From NCBI RefSeq assembly GCF_900637685.1, contig NZ_LR134388.1:1006001-1070000 (forward strand): 64,000 nucleotides of DNA, read 5' to 3'. Source of the stretch: Legionella sainthelensi (GTDB lineage: Bacteria > Pseudomonadota > Gammaproteobacteria > Legionellales > Legionellaceae). The notes below the pieces were generated by a model. That model was not told the origin of the DNA and made no database searches. It worked only from the letters and a program-made list of their open reading frames with translations. The first letter of the stretch is position 1; each line of letters begins with the position of its first letter. The position numbers and the translations under genes are program-made. This document shows, in pieces, positions 37,292-46,615 of this stretch.

Positions 37292-38563
37292 TTAGATTAG
37301 GGATAGTCCTTCAAGTTCATCAGGTTCAGTGATTATGGGTTCTTTACTGTCTGATTGTTTTATTTCTATACCTCCTTTATTTGGGGTGTAAAGGACAATT
37401 TGTTTGTTGAGCTCTTCAATGACTTCGGGAGGGATCTGCATCGGTGTGTCTTGCACTTCTTCACCTTCAATGTGAATTTCACCTTCTTCGGTAATTTCAA
37501 GAGTTTTTTTGGTACAACCAGTAGGTAATGCATTTTCAGGTACAAGTTGAATCGGAATCCCTGCGATGATTGTGGCACCATCCACAATACGTATTCCGTC
37601 TATAACTGCAAATTGGGGTGTCTTACTGTAGTAACGACCAATCAAAGAGCAAACGGACCACAGCAGATTATAAGCAATATCAAATGGAAGCCCCACTCCT
37701 ATGCCTACTCCTTGCCCCAAATATCCTGCAGCTTTACTCATGGCATGGGCTAGACTGATAGTGCAAAAAGAAGTAAGAAGCTTCGTCGCTATGACTGGTG
37801 CAAAAAGAGCAACGCCAGTAGTTCCTGCGGGACTGAAAACTAATAAAGTACTTCCAACGAGGGCAGTTAATTGCACGCGCGGACTGATTGCTGAGGTTGA
37901 GTTACTCACTCCTTCTGCCAATACTACACCAACAGTTGCCCCAACATAGGAAAAGGCTGTTCCGAATAAAGGCTGAGTAAGTGATATAGTTGGGAAGCTT
38001 GCAGATGGATCTTTTATTTCTTTTTTATGACACATTTCGTTTAAAAATGTTGAGAATTGTTCCCATTCTTTCTCAGTAAATGGTGTTATTCCTTTTTTCT
38101 GTAATGTTGCATTAGAATGCTCAAACGCACTGGGTGTTTTAATCAGTCGTGTTGCTGTTAAACAGCATGTTTCTTTGTCTTCATCATCTAAGAAGTTTTC
38201 AGAGCTTATTCCTAAATTGTCTTCGATGATTCGATATAGAGCAGAGTTTCTTTTTGAGCTATTAATCTGAGACTGCACATAAAGACAGGCTGCAACCATG
38301 AATCGTGCCGCAATGAGATAAACTTGACGTTGTTGCGGTGTTTTAATTTCTTCTTCGCTTATCAGGTGAATTTTAAGAATCGCATTCACTTTTTCCAAAA
38401 ATGAAACTTGTTTGTTTCTACTGATGACATCAGTTCCACCAAAAAAGATAGGTGTGCCGATTAGTGAAGGTTTTGCGTTGAGATCAACATGCTTTTCAGT
38501 TTCATAAACTTTACGTATGTTATCGAATTTGGCAAGATTTCCTGGTGTAAGAATAAAGTGCAT
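37292..38563 (-). CDS. Hypothetical membrane-associated protein, possible effector
   Basis: The 423-residue protein begins MHFILTPGNLAKFDNIRKVYE and has no signal peptide. A central hydrophobic region (about residues 215-310) contains Gly/Ala-rich stretches (GTAFSYVGATVGVVLAEG, LVGSTLLVFSPAG, GYLGQGVGIGVGLPF) likely to be two or more membrane helices. The last 120 residues are acidic (EITEEGEIHIEGEEVQD; EPDELEGLSLI). No family was recognised. A hydrophobic hairpin with an acidic C-terminal tail is seen in some Legionella vacuole-membrane effectors, but this is only an inference. It sits alone between secF and the glycan genes. Confidence 0.7.
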   Translation of the reverse strand: MHFILTPGNLAKFDNIRKVYETEKHVDLNAKPSLIGTPIFFGGTDVISRNKQVSFLEKVNAILKIHLISEEEIKTPQQRQVYLIAARFMVAACLYVQSQINSSKRNSALYRIIEDNLGISSENFLDDEDKETCCLTATRLIKTPSAFEHSNATLQKKGITPFTEKEWEQFSTFLNEMCHKKEIKDPSASFPTISLTQPLFGTAFSYVGATVGVVLAEGVSNSTSAISPRVQLTALVGSTLLVFSPAGTTGVALFAPVIATKLLTSFCTISLAHAMSKAAGYLGQGVGIGVGLPFDIAYNLLWSVCSLIGRYYSKTPQFAVIDGIRIVDGATIIAGIPIQLVPENALPTGCTKKTLEITEEGEIHIEGEEVQDTPMQIPPEVIEELNKQIVLYTPNKGGIEIKQSDSKEPIITEPDELEGLSLI

Positions 38564-38816
38564 AATGTTCCCCGTCCTTTTGGTAAAGTACGTAAATGTA
38601 CGTATTGTTCCATTAACTATTTATCTTACTTCTAAATTGTATAAATGCAATGTTATTTGATTATTTTTTACTAAAGTGTCGTAATAAATTGAAGGTTTTT
38701 AGTTTATTTAGAGTTTAAACCATTGAAATGATGCTTTTTTTTCAGATTGTGTTACTTTTAATTTATTGACTATAGTATTGTTCATCAAACTAAGTTTTTT
38801 ATGAAAGGTAAGTGAA

Positions 38817-39695
38817 TTGATAAACAACACGCAAAAGGTAAACCTCAAAGAAAGTCTTAAACATTTGTTTAAGCTGCTTCGCATCTCACATTGGACTAAA
38901 GGTGCGTTTGTGATGCTGGGATTTTGTTATACTCCTATCTCAGGATATTTTATTCCCGCACTGTTAGCTACTTTAGCATTTTGCCTTATTTCCAGTGCTG
39001 TATATATTTATAATGATATTGAAGATAGAACCGAAGACAGCTTGCACCCTCATAAACGACATAGGCCATTAGCAAGTGAGAAAATTACAGTTTCTGAGGC
39101 AATTTTTATGCTGTTTTTGCTGTTACTGGTCGGGCTTACTTTAGGTTGGTTAATTTCTAAGAAACTAGCAATTATTCTTTGCGTTTATTTAGTAATAAAT
39201 ATTGCGTACAACCATCTTTTTAAGTTGATTCCTGTTATTGATGTACTTTGTATCGCTGCAGGATTCATGTTGCGGGTTTTAGCTGGTACGGCAGGTATTG
39301 GTTTAACCATCTCTGTTTGGCTTACAGTTGCTGCAACGCTAGTGAGTCTTTTTATTGCTTTAAATAAACGCAGAATGGAAATGCAGTTAGGTCTAAAACA
39401 TACAACACGTCAGGTATTAAAGAAATATAATCCTCTAATGCTTCATTGGCTAATAGTCACTATCGGCGTTGCTAGTTTTCTCACTTATGTTTTTTATATT
39501 ATTTATGCAAGAGATCAATCATTTTATTTCATGTTGACTGTGCCTTTTGCTGCAATCGCGTTATGGCGCTTTGCTTGGCTGGCAATGCAAGACATTGAAA
39601 ATGACGATCCTGTAATTGTTTTTTTACATGATCGATTATCACGAATCAATCTTTGGTGTTTTGTTATTTTAACTTTTATGGCACTAGCTCAATGA
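38817..39695 (+). CDS. UbiA-family prenyltransferase, decaprenyl-phosphate phosphoribosyltransferase-like
   Basis: The 292-residue protein has eight or nine membrane helices. The polyprenyl/metal site NDIEDRTEDSLHPHKRHRPLA (about residues 66-86) has the D-x-x-x-HP-x-KR-x-RP pattern of decaprenyl-phosphate phosphoribose synthases rather than that of ubiquinone or protoheme enzymes. Those enzymes attach phosphoribose to a lipid carrier as the first step to arabinose or ribose donors. Translation probably starts at TTG 38817 with AGGTAAG upstream. It overlaps the following GT-C gene (ATGA), so the two are coupled and probably act in one pathway. Confidence 0.82.
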   Translation: MINNTQKVNLKESLKHLFKLLRISHWTKGAFVMLGFCYTPISGYFIPALLATLAFCLISSAVYIYNDIEDRTEDSLHPHKRHRPLASEKITVSEAIFMLFLLLLVGLTLGWLISKKLAIILCVYLVINIAYNHLFKLIPVIDVLCIAAGFMLRVLAGTAGIGLTISVWLTVAATLVSLFIALNKRRMEMQLGLKHTTRQVLKKYNPLMLHWLIVTIGVASFLTYVFYIIYARDQSFYFMLTVPFAAIALWRFAWLAMQDIENDDPVIVFLHDRLSRINLWCFVILTFMALAQ

Positions 39696-41227
39696 AATCG
39701 AAATTGCGTTGGTGTGATTTTATTTTCATTTTATTATTTTTTTATTTATTGATTTTACAAATCCAAGCGATTTGGCCCTTCACTATTGATGATATGTATA
39801 TCTCGTTGCGTTATGCGAGGCATTGGGCTGATGGCACAGGCTTATTGTGGAACATGAATGCCCCTCCAGTAGAGGGTTATTCAAATTTTCTTTTTGTTGC
39901 TCTTGGGGCTTTAATACTCCTTTTAAAAGGGGATCCAATTATTGCTTTAAAAATAGCAGGATTAATAGGACTTTGTTTTACCTGCTATTTTATCTACTTA
40001 ATCGCTCGATTTTGGTTTTCTAGACGAAAATCACTCTTACCTGGCTTGGCTTTATTGTTTTATAAGGGGCAAATTATCTGGGCGATCAGTGGCTTGGAAA
40101 CAGCGGTTTACCAAGCACTTATTTGTGGAGCGATATATTTTTGTTTCAGAGGGATGGGGTACCAGTTATTTCCTGATTTTCGTGGCAAATCAGAAAAGAA
40201 GTACTTTATTTTTGCAGGATTATTTCTTGCACTTGCGGGGATGACTCGACCTGAGGCTCCAGCCTTAATGGTCTTATTTTTTATTTTGTTATGCTGGGAT
40301 AGACCTCAAAAAGAAGTAAACTATTATTGGCAAGGAGTATTTCTTTTTTGTTGCACTCTAGTTCTATTTTATGGGCCTTATTTTTTATGGCGACTTACTT
40401 ATTTCGGATTTCTCTTTCCTAATTCAGTGTATTGTAAAGGATTGTCGAATATTTTTACTGTAACTTTAGATAGGAACTACATAAAACTGATATGGCCATT
40501 TGCGCTGCTTGCCCTTCCAGCTTGTATTAAGTCTGAGGGGAAACGACATTATTTTTTATGGTTACCAAGTATTTTTTATTTAATAGTATTGGTAAATTCA
40601 GACCCTGTAGTTGCTTTTGATAATCGTCTTTTCTTGCCTGCATTTGTACTACTCCTTCCTTTAGCGTTACAAGGAATTAGCATTTTAATCAATTCTTTTT
40701 GGCAACAAAGAGACTTTGTTTTTAATACGTTTTTTTATTTGGTTTATTTTTCAATAGTGCTTTTTTTTATACCGAAAATGAGCCTGGCAGATTATCGATA
40801 TTTTTCTCAAAATCCCATTCGCGGCGAGCAGTTACGCATTCAGGTAGTAGATTGGTTAAATAATCATACTCCTATGGGGGCTTCGGTTGTTCTAGCCGAT
40901 TGTGGCTTAATCCCTTATTTGAGTCATTTAAATTTTATTGATTCATATTGCTTAAATAACTTATCAATGGCACATTACCCTGAAAAACTTAGGCATGAGT
41001 TATTTTGCAACAATATTTTGCATAAAAAACCAGCAGTTATTATTTTGACCTCATTAATTGAGCAAGGGAAAGTAATATATACACCTAGTGATGTATGCTT
41101 AAAAAAATTGTTAAATGAGCAAAATAATTATACATTAAGCAAAGTTTATATGGCCAATAACCCTGACTCAATTTATCGTTATGAAATATATACAAACTCT
41201 TCTGATATTTTGCCGATTAGGAAATAA
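39692..41227 (+). CDS. GT-C-type membrane glycosyltransferase
   Basis: The 511-residue protein has about ten membrane helices and the N-terminal loop FTIDDMYISLRYARHWADG with the acidic pair typical of GT-C enzymes, which use polyprenyl-phosphate sugars on the periplasmic side. The downstream NAPPVEGYSNFLFVAL resembles arabinofuranosyltransferase-like members. The C-terminal 130 residues form a periplasmic domain (DYRYFSQNPIRGEQ and onward). The ATG at 39692 overlaps the stop of the UbiA-type gene. Together they may make and transfer a lipid-linked pentose onto lipopolysaccharide, pilin or another glycan; acceptor and sugar are unknown. Confidence 0.8.
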   Translation: MKSKLRWCDFIFILLFFYLLILQIQAIWPFTIDDMYISLRYARHWADGTGLLWNMNAPPVEGYSNFLFVALGALILLLKGDPIIALKIAGLIGLCFTCYFIYLIARFWFSRRKSLLPGLALLFYKGQIIWAISGLETAVYQALICGAIYFCFRGMGYQLFPDFRGKSEKKYFIFAGLFLALAGMTRPEAPALMVLFFILLCWDRPQKEVNYYWQGVFLFCCTLVLFYGPYFLWRLTYFGFLFPNSVYCKGLSNIFTVTLDRNYIKLIWPFALLALPACIKSEGKRHYFLWLPSIFYLIVLVNSDPVVAFDNRLFLPAFVLLLPLALQGISILINSFWQQRDFVFNTFFYLVYFSIVLFFIPKMSLADYRYFSQNPIRGEQLRIQVVDWLNNHTPMGASVVLADCGLIPYLSHLNFIDSYCLNNLSMAHYPEKLRHELFCNNILHKKPAVIILTSLIEQGKVIYTPSDVCLKKLLNEQNNYTLSKVYMANNPDSIYRYEIYTNSSDILPIRK

Positions 41228-41332
41228 ATTATTTATTAGAGTTTTCCATTATAAAAAGCAACTTTTTAATGTTATAAAGATAAACCTGATGTACTATCTC
41301 TTGCTCACAAATGAGTTCAGAAGGATTATTAT

Positions 41333-41578
41333 ATGATCGAAATTGTGAAAATTTTTTTGAAGAGGTTGTATATAAAATCACCCGTTCTTCTGAATGATCT
41401 TCTTGCAATTCCCGTAGCTTGGTATGCCGCATATTGGTTACGATATAATTTACAGCCTTTTCCAGAACGGCTTACGTCTACACATTCTTTTTATGCATTG
41501 GCTTTGTTAACCGTCATTCAAGTGACTTGCTACTTCTATTTTAAAACATATCGTGGTTTATGGCGTTTTTTTCATTAA
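41333..41578 (+). pseudogene. N-terminal membrane part of a WbpM/CapD-type dehydratase, cut off by a frameshift
   Basis: The 81-residue product holds two membrane helices of the N-terminal domain (LLNDLLAIPVAWYAAYWLRY and an ALLTVIQVTCYFYF helix) and ends with YRGLWRFFH-stop. Family members continue YRGLWRF-SLNDxxRILKA, and exactly this continuation occurs in the -1 frame from the T7 run 41566-41572. The gene is thus split, or joined by -1 frameshifting or slippage at the T-run. Confidence 0.8.
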
Positions 41579-43203
41579 ACGATGTTATTCGAATATTAAA
41601 AGCCTCTTTGACTGCTACGACAATAGCTATTCCTGTTTTATATTTAACCTCAATTCTTCATGAGTTGCCTCGTTCTATATTTCCTTTGTACTGCGTTATC
41701 TTAACTGCTTTTCTTTGCAGTGCCAGATTGTTGAGGCGAATTTATTGGGACCGACGCGCTAGGGGGACTCAGCCAGCAGAAATAAAACGAGTACTTATAG
41801 TGGGTGCCGGTATGGCTGGAGAAGGATTAGTTAGGGATTTAAAACGGAGCAATCAGTACAAACCGATTGGTTTTATTGATGATAATCTATCGAAAAAAGG
41901 CTTAGAAGTTCATGGGGTTCCAGTGCTGGGCATTACTAGCCAAATTACCATGCGAGTTCAAGAGTATGCGATTGATTTGATTTTCATTGCTATTCCATCA
42001 GCAAGCTCTTCAATTATGCGGCGTATCGTTACCTGTTGCGAAGAGAGTAAAGTTCCTTTTAGTACACTTCCTGGTCTTAATGATTTAGCCTCTGGCAGAG
42101 TAGAAGTGAATGCTTTGAGGCCTGTAAATATAGAGGATTTATTAGGCAGAGAGCAAGTTAATTTGCAATGGGACAAGTTAATCGCGGAAATTTCTGAGAA
42201 AAGAGTACTAGTAACTGGAGGAGGAGGTTCAATTGGCTCTGAATTATGCAGGCAAATTTTAGCTCTTAAACCTCAAAGCTTGGTCATTGTTGAAAATTGC
42301 GAATTTAATTTATATCAAATTGAACTTGAGTTGAAGCACAGTTTCCCCGATATTCCTTTGCAGCTTAAATTAGTCAACATTACTGATGAAATAGCAATTA
42401 AGCAATTATTTAACGATTATTCTCCTGAAATTGTATTTCATGCTGCAGCTTACAAACATGTTCCTCTTCTGGAAAATCAAATACGTGTTGCCGTTGTGAA
42501 CAATATTCTAGGAACACAGATTGTCGCAAAAGCAAGTGTGGCGGCAGATACTGAAAAATTTATTTTGATTTCCACTGACAAAGCAGTAAACCCCACCAAT
42601 ATTATGGGAACCACTAAAAGAGTTGCAGAAATTTTTTGCCAGAATTTGAATGTTAGGGTAAAGACTCAGTTCATTACCGTTCGCTTTGGCAATGTTTTAG
42701 GCTCCGCCGGAAGTGTGGTTCCACTATTCCAAAAACAATTGCAAAGTGGTGGCCCAATAAAGGTGACTCATCCTGATATGCAACGATATTTTATGACTAT
42801 ACCAGAAGCATGTCAGTTAATTTTGCAGGCTATGGTTAATGGAAAAGGTGGTGAAATATTTGTGCTAGACATGGGAGAGCCAGTTAAAATTAGCTACTTG
42901 GCAGAACAAATGATCCGTTTAGCTGGGAAGGAGCCTGGAAAAGATATCATGATTGAATATACAGGCTTACGTCCAGGGGAAAAATTGTTTGAGGAGCTTT
43001 TCCATGAGTCAGAGCAATTGGATTCAACAGAGCATGAAAAATTATTCAAAGCAAAGTTTCGTGAATTAAACTGGGATGAACTAATGCAAACAATGCACTT
43101 ACTGAATAATGCGTGCCAGGAAAACCAGGAAGATGAGTTACTTATTTTATTAAGAAGTTTAGTTCCCGAACTACATGCAACGGTTCTGGAGACAGTATTT
43201 TAA
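41560..43203 (+). CDS. Nucleoside-diphosphate sugar 4,6-dehydratase/epimerase, WbpM/CapD family (main part)
   Basis: This frame supplies the remaining membrane helices and both Rossmann domains: the first with VLIVGAGMAGEGLVRDL (about residue 90) and the second, an extended SDR, with VLVTGGGGSIGSELC (about residue 217), HAAAYKHVPLLE, STDKAVNPTNIMGTTKR and RFGNVLGSAGSVVP. These enzymes convert UDP-GlcNAc-type sugars to 4-keto-6-deoxy intermediates for lipopolysaccharide or capsule. An in-frame ATG at 41560 could start a protein lacking the first two helices. Full activity probably needs the upstream part in frame. The UbiA-type and GT-C genes lie upstream. Confidence 0.88.
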   Translation: MAFFSLNDVIRILKASLTATTIAIPVLYLTSILHELPRSIFPLYCVILTAFLCSARLLRRIYWDRRARGTQPAEIKRVLIVGAGMAGEGLVRDLKRSNQYKPIGFIDDNLSKKGLEVHGVPVLGITSQITMRVQEYAIDLIFIAIPSASSSIMRRIVTCCEESKVPFSTLPGLNDLASGRVEVNALRPVNIEDLLGREQVNLQWDKLIAEISEKRVLVTGGGGSIGSELCRQILALKPQSLVIVENCEFNLYQIELELKHSFPDIPLQLKLVNITDEIAIKQLFNDYSPEIVFHAAAYKHVPLLENQIRVAVVNNILGTQIVAKASVAADTEKFILISTDKAVNPTNIMGTTKRVAEIFCQNLNVRVKTQFITVRFGNVLGSAGSVVPLFQKQLQSGGPIKVTHPDMQRYFMTIPEACQLILQAMVNGKGGEIFVLDMGEPVKISYLAEQMIRLAGKEPGKDIMIEYTGLRPGEKLFEELFHESEQLDSTEHEKLFKAKFRELNWDELMQTMHLLNNACQENQEDELLILLRSLVPELHATVLETVF

Positions 43204-43264
43204 TTGAATTTATTTGTGAAGTAGACGTAACTTAATTTTTAGTACTAAGGGCAAGAGGTTTGGA

Positions 43265-43600
43265 ATGATAGTCTCTTATGATGATTTTGCAAAAATAGAA
43301 TTGCGTTCGGGTACGGTTGTTAGGGTTGAAGAGTTTCCACGCGCAAAAAAATCAGCATATAAAATATGGGTTGATTTTGGTGAGCATATTGGGATATTAC
43401 AAACTTCCGCACAGGTTACGATACATTACACTCCAGAATCTTTATTAGGACGTTCTGTAGTAGGATGTGTTAATTTAGGCGAAAAAAACGTTGCAGGTTT
43501 TATTTCACAATTCTTATTAGTTGGATTTTCAGATGAGAATGGAGCTATATGCTTGATTACCACTGATCCAAAAGTACCTAATGGGCAAAAATTACATTAG
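43265..43600 (+). CDS. csaA: CsaA-type tRNA-binding domain protein
   Basis: A 111-residue OB-fold protein with the CsaA pattern: DFAKIELRSGTVVRVEEFPRAKKSAYKIWVDFG, then QTSAQVTIHYTPESLLGRSVVGCVNLGEKNVAGFISQFLLVGF. CsaA dimers bind tRNA and have chaperone-like activity in Bacillus. The length is typical of the free-standing domain. It starts 61 bases after the dehydratase gene and is not obviously part of its pathway. Confidence 0.92.
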   Translation: MIVSYDDFAKIELRSGTVVRVEEFPRAKKSAYKIWVDFGEHIGILQTSAQVTIHYTPESLLGRSVVGCVNLGEKNVAGFISQFLLVGFSDENGAICLITTDPKVPNGQKLH

Positions 43601-43619
43601 TCTAGAGATGCTCTAATCT

Positions 43620-44333
43620 CTATGAGACGAAATAACTTGAACCAGAGTTCAGAATATTAACCGCGCGCGCAGCAAGCATTAATATAATGGTTAATGAGAT
43701 AAGAGCTTGGAGCATGGTCATACACTTAGCCCAGCGGGTTAATACAGGCGTATCTGTTGGGGAAAAGGCTGTTGTGGTGTTAAAAGCTAAGAACAAATAA
43801 TCTACAAAATTGGGCGTCCAGTTTTTTAGGGATTTGGATATTCCAATCGTTTGTGTTAATGAAAGTTGTATTTGAGGAAATAAAAATGCAGTTGAGCCTG
43901 CACTTTCTTTTAATTCTCGCTGTACTGGGCCTCCTGCATCTAAACTCCAATACCATAATGCAAAAACAAGAATATTAGTTGTCCATAAGATAACTGAAGA
44001 AAGTAGTAAGTGGTTCGGACCAATTTGTCCGTGAATTGTAGCAAGAATCAAGCGGCTTACTGAAATGACTGTATAGAGCGTAATGAGAATATTAACCGCC
44101 AAGATAAGGTAGTGATTAATACGATTGTTATTATTCCATAGGGTAATGATTAGTGGAATCAGAAGTATGCTTACCAAGCCAAGTAGTAAGCCTCTGGGGC
44201 CCCAATAAAATATTTTGGGTAACGCTTCATAAAGTAATGCAATAATGATAAGAGCAAGCCAAGTTGGCCAGCGGCTATTGAGGTTTTTTAAACGACTGTG
44301 TCTTGCAATCTTACTGCTATGAGTTCCCTTCAT
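43620..44333 (-). CDS. DUF1345-like integral membrane protein
   Basis: The 237-residue protein has about six membrane helices. The C-terminal block DYLFLAFNTTTAFSPTD, followed by a helix rich in Leu/Ile, matches the layout of DUF1345 membrane proteins, where a Phe/Thr-rich loop precedes the last helix. A short basic N-terminus suggests a cytoplasmic start. Function is unknown. It lies downstream of the amino-acid permease on the same strand, separated by 88 bases. Confidence 0.7.
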   Translation of the reverse strand: MKGTHSSKIARHSRLKNLNSRWPTWLALIIIALLYEALPKIFYWGPRGLLLGLVSILLIPLIITLWNNNNRINHYLILAVNILITLYTVISVSRLILATIHGQIGPNHLLLSSVILWTTNILVFALWYWSLDAGGPVQRELKESAGSTAFLFPQIQLSLTQTIGISKSLKNWTPNFVDYLFLAFNTTTAFSPTDTPVLTRWAKCMTMLQALISLTIILMLAARAVNILNSGSSYFVS

Positions 44334-44421
44334 ATATACTCAAGCCATTATTTAATAAAATCAGTAATTATTAACTAAGAATAATTTACTTCGAGTTTTA
44401 TCATATTTCTAGCAAAACCAA

Positions 44422-45903
44422 TCAAACTGGAGGAAATAGATCTTGGAATTTAACTCTAGTTTTTAAATGTAATGCTTTTTTCCTTTTCTTCGACAGGTCA
44501 AAGATTTTATAGATTATTATGGGGATCACAAAACTAACTGTACCAATATAAAAAGCGAGTTTATATGTGGGATCCTTGTTAAGTACTAGGAAAAACAAAG
44601 CGATAAACATAAGTACGATTGCAAGAATACCTGTATAAGGTGAATAAGGAGTTACATAGCGCAGATTTTCTGTAGTATATCCTGCTTGATATAACCTGCT
44701 TCTAAAGCGAATTTGGGATGTACATAAAGAAATCCAGGCAAGGGTGCCAGTAAAACCAGACACCAGGAGTAGGGCAATATAAAGTTTTGTTTGTCCAAAA
44801 AAATAACCTACACCTAAAAGGATCCAAATGGTTATTAATGTGGCAATAATGGCATTTTGAGGTACGGAGTTTTCATTAAATTTTGCAAAGGTATGGGGTG
44901 CCATTCCATCACGAGCTAAGGCGTTCAAAGCCCGTACTGTGCCGTAAAATCCAGAATTAGCGCAAGATAATGTTGCACTAAGGGTCACAAAGCTGGTTAC
45001 TGCACCGGCCCATTTTAGATTGTAGAAGTTGAGCGCATCAGCAAATACTGAATTTGATAACCCCGCCTTTTGCCAAGGAAAGATTAATACCAAGCAAAAT
45101 ACTGGGATAATGTAGATAAAAAGAATTCTTAAAGTAACATTTCTGATCGCATGCGGAATCATTCTCGCCGGGTTTTCTGATTCTCCAGCAGCAAGACCAA
45201 TAATTTCAGATCCTTGATAATTGACAAGCAAGAGAACCATCGCCGTTAACAATGGCATGGTTCCATTAGGGAGGAAACCTCCATCACCTATAATATACCT
45301 AGTTCCAATTATGCCATTGGACTCTGGGCCATGGATTAAGCCAAAGAAAATTAAAATTGCTAAAATAACAAAGCCAAATAAAGCTAAAATTTTAATTAAA
45401 GCTAGCCAAAACTCAATTTCACCGAAAGTATCTACTTTTGCAAGGTTAATGTAGGTAATCAGTAAACCAAAACAAATAGCCCATATATAGCCATTCACTC
45501 CGGTAAACATTTCCATAATTATTCCCCCCGCCACACATTCAGCAGGGATATAGGCTACCCAACTAATCCAATATGACCATCCTACACCACAAGCAACTGA
45601 TGGAGATATAAAATCAGCGGTATAAGTAACGAACGAACCTGATATAGGAATAGCTACAGCAAGTTCACCCATACACAGCATAGTTAGGAAAATGATTAAA
45701 CCGCCTAATATATAAGCTAAAAATACAGATGGACCAACCAAGTTTATAACCTCACCTGTACCTAAAAAATAGCCTGAGCCAATAATCCCACCTAATGCAA
45801 TAAGCTGCACATGGCGATCTTTTAATCGGCGACTATAGCCACTGTCTTTAACGGTTTTTTCTGTTTCTACTGTACTATTTTTCACGAGCTGTTTATTTCT
45901 CAC
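44422..45903 (-). CDS. Amino-acid permease, APC superfamily (AAT type)
   Basis: The 493-residue protein has twelve likely membrane helices. The N-terminal signature RLKDRHVQLIALGGIIGSGYFLGTG is that of the AAT group of the APC superfamily (GabP, LysP and ProY relatives), which import amino acids by proton symport. Helix 6-8 blocks include YQGSEIIGLAAGESENPARMIPHAIRNV and ALARDGMAPHTFAKFNENSVPQNA. The start appears to be GTG at 45903, with no strong ribosome binding site. Substrate is not readable from sequence. Legionella lives on amino acids, so such permeases are numerous. Confidence 0.9.
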   Translation of the reverse strand: MRNKQLVKNSTVETEKTVKDSGYSRRLKDRHVQLIALGGIIGSGYFLGTGEVINLVGPSVFLAYILGGLIIFLTMLCMGELAVAIPISGSFVTYTADFISPSVACGVGWSYWISWVAYIPAECVAGGIIMEMFTGVNGYIWAICFGLLITYINLAKVDTFGEIEFWLALIKILALFGFVILAILIFFGLIHGPESNGIIGTRYIIGDGGFLPNGTMPLLTAMVLLLVNYQGSEIIGLAAGESENPARMIPHAIRNVTLRILFIYIIPVFCLVLIFPWQKAGLSNSVFADALNFYNLKWAGAVTSFVTLSATLSCANSGFYGTVRALNALARDGMAPHTFAKFNENSVPQNAIIATLITIWILLGVGYFFGQTKLYIALLLVSGFTGTLAWISLCTSQIRFRSRLYQAGYTTENLRYVTPYSPYTGILAIVLMFIALFFLVLNKDPTYKLAFYIGTVSFVIPIIIYKIFDLSKKRKKALHLKTRVKFQDLFPPV

Positions 45904-46279
45904 AGGTTGCCATGGTTTTGGGTGACGCTATGTTATATTCATCTGCAATAATTTAAAACTATTCTCAATTAAAAAAGCAGAAAAATATTTCTTATGTTAC
46001 ATTAATTTTTTCTTCTAATAATATAAAAGCTGGCTCAACGCATTATTATAAATCATTTTTTATCTATTTGAATATTTTTTTGCTAATTTGGTGAAATTTA
46101 TTATGAACCAACGTCCGAGCATCCATAATTAGTATTCGTAAGAAGTCATTAAAAAAGTTCATTTTATTTTTCAATAAAAATTAATAACCAAACAACTTTA
46201 TACTTGTTTTAGATAAGGACAAAATAATAACCATTATGAGCTGTTGCATCATCACTAAACTTAAGTATACTTTTCATAC
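45904..46279. other. AT-rich intergenic region upstream of tRNA-Thr
   Basis: About 376 bases with no convincing ORF. It must contain the promoter of the permease (minus strand) and of the tRNA gene (plus strand), but no near-consensus pair stands out to me. Confidence 0.4.
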
Positions 46280-46352
46280 GCCGCTGTAGCTCAGTCGGTA
46301 GAGCAGTTGATTCGTAATCAAAAGGTCCGCAGTTCGATTCTGCGCAGCGGCA
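46280..46352 (+). tRNA. tRNA-Thr (anticodon CGU)
   Basis: A 73-base cloverleaf: acceptor stem GCCGCTG (46280-46286) pairs with CAGCGGC (46345-46351) and the discriminator is A. The D-arm has AGCTCAGTCGGTAGAGC, the anticodon stem-loop is TTGATTCGTAATCAA with anticodon CGT in the DNA, and the T-arm carries GTTCGATTC. CCA is not encoded. It marks the left side of the mobile region; tRNA genes are frequent integrase targets. Confidence 0.95.
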
Positions 46353-46398
46353 TAGTAAAATCAATAGGTTACAGATCATAAGTTAAAAATTGTAAAAA

Positions 46399-46419
46399 TT
46401 TGGTACCTGTTTTGGTACC
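46399..46419. repeat. Direct repeat TTTGGTACC x2 downstream of tRNA-Thr
   Basis: TTTGGTACC occurs at 46399-46407 and 46411-46419, with three bases between copies, 47 bases after the tRNA. Repeats of this kind beside a tRNA can be integrase arm-binding sites of an attachment region. The rest of the stretch up to 46615 shows no gene. Confidence 0.4.
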
Positions 46420-46615
46420 AGATTTGAAATGTAATTGATAGACATTAATTGATATCAAAGTAACATTGGGTATTCTCTAAAATCTTGGCCACCCTTACAT
46501 CCAATCACAACACTCTATGTCATACTCTATAATATAATGTTATTTCATTGTGATCTTTTATACATTTTCCAAATTTAGTAAAACAAGTCATTAATCAAAT
46601 CAGGGTAGAGCTCAA

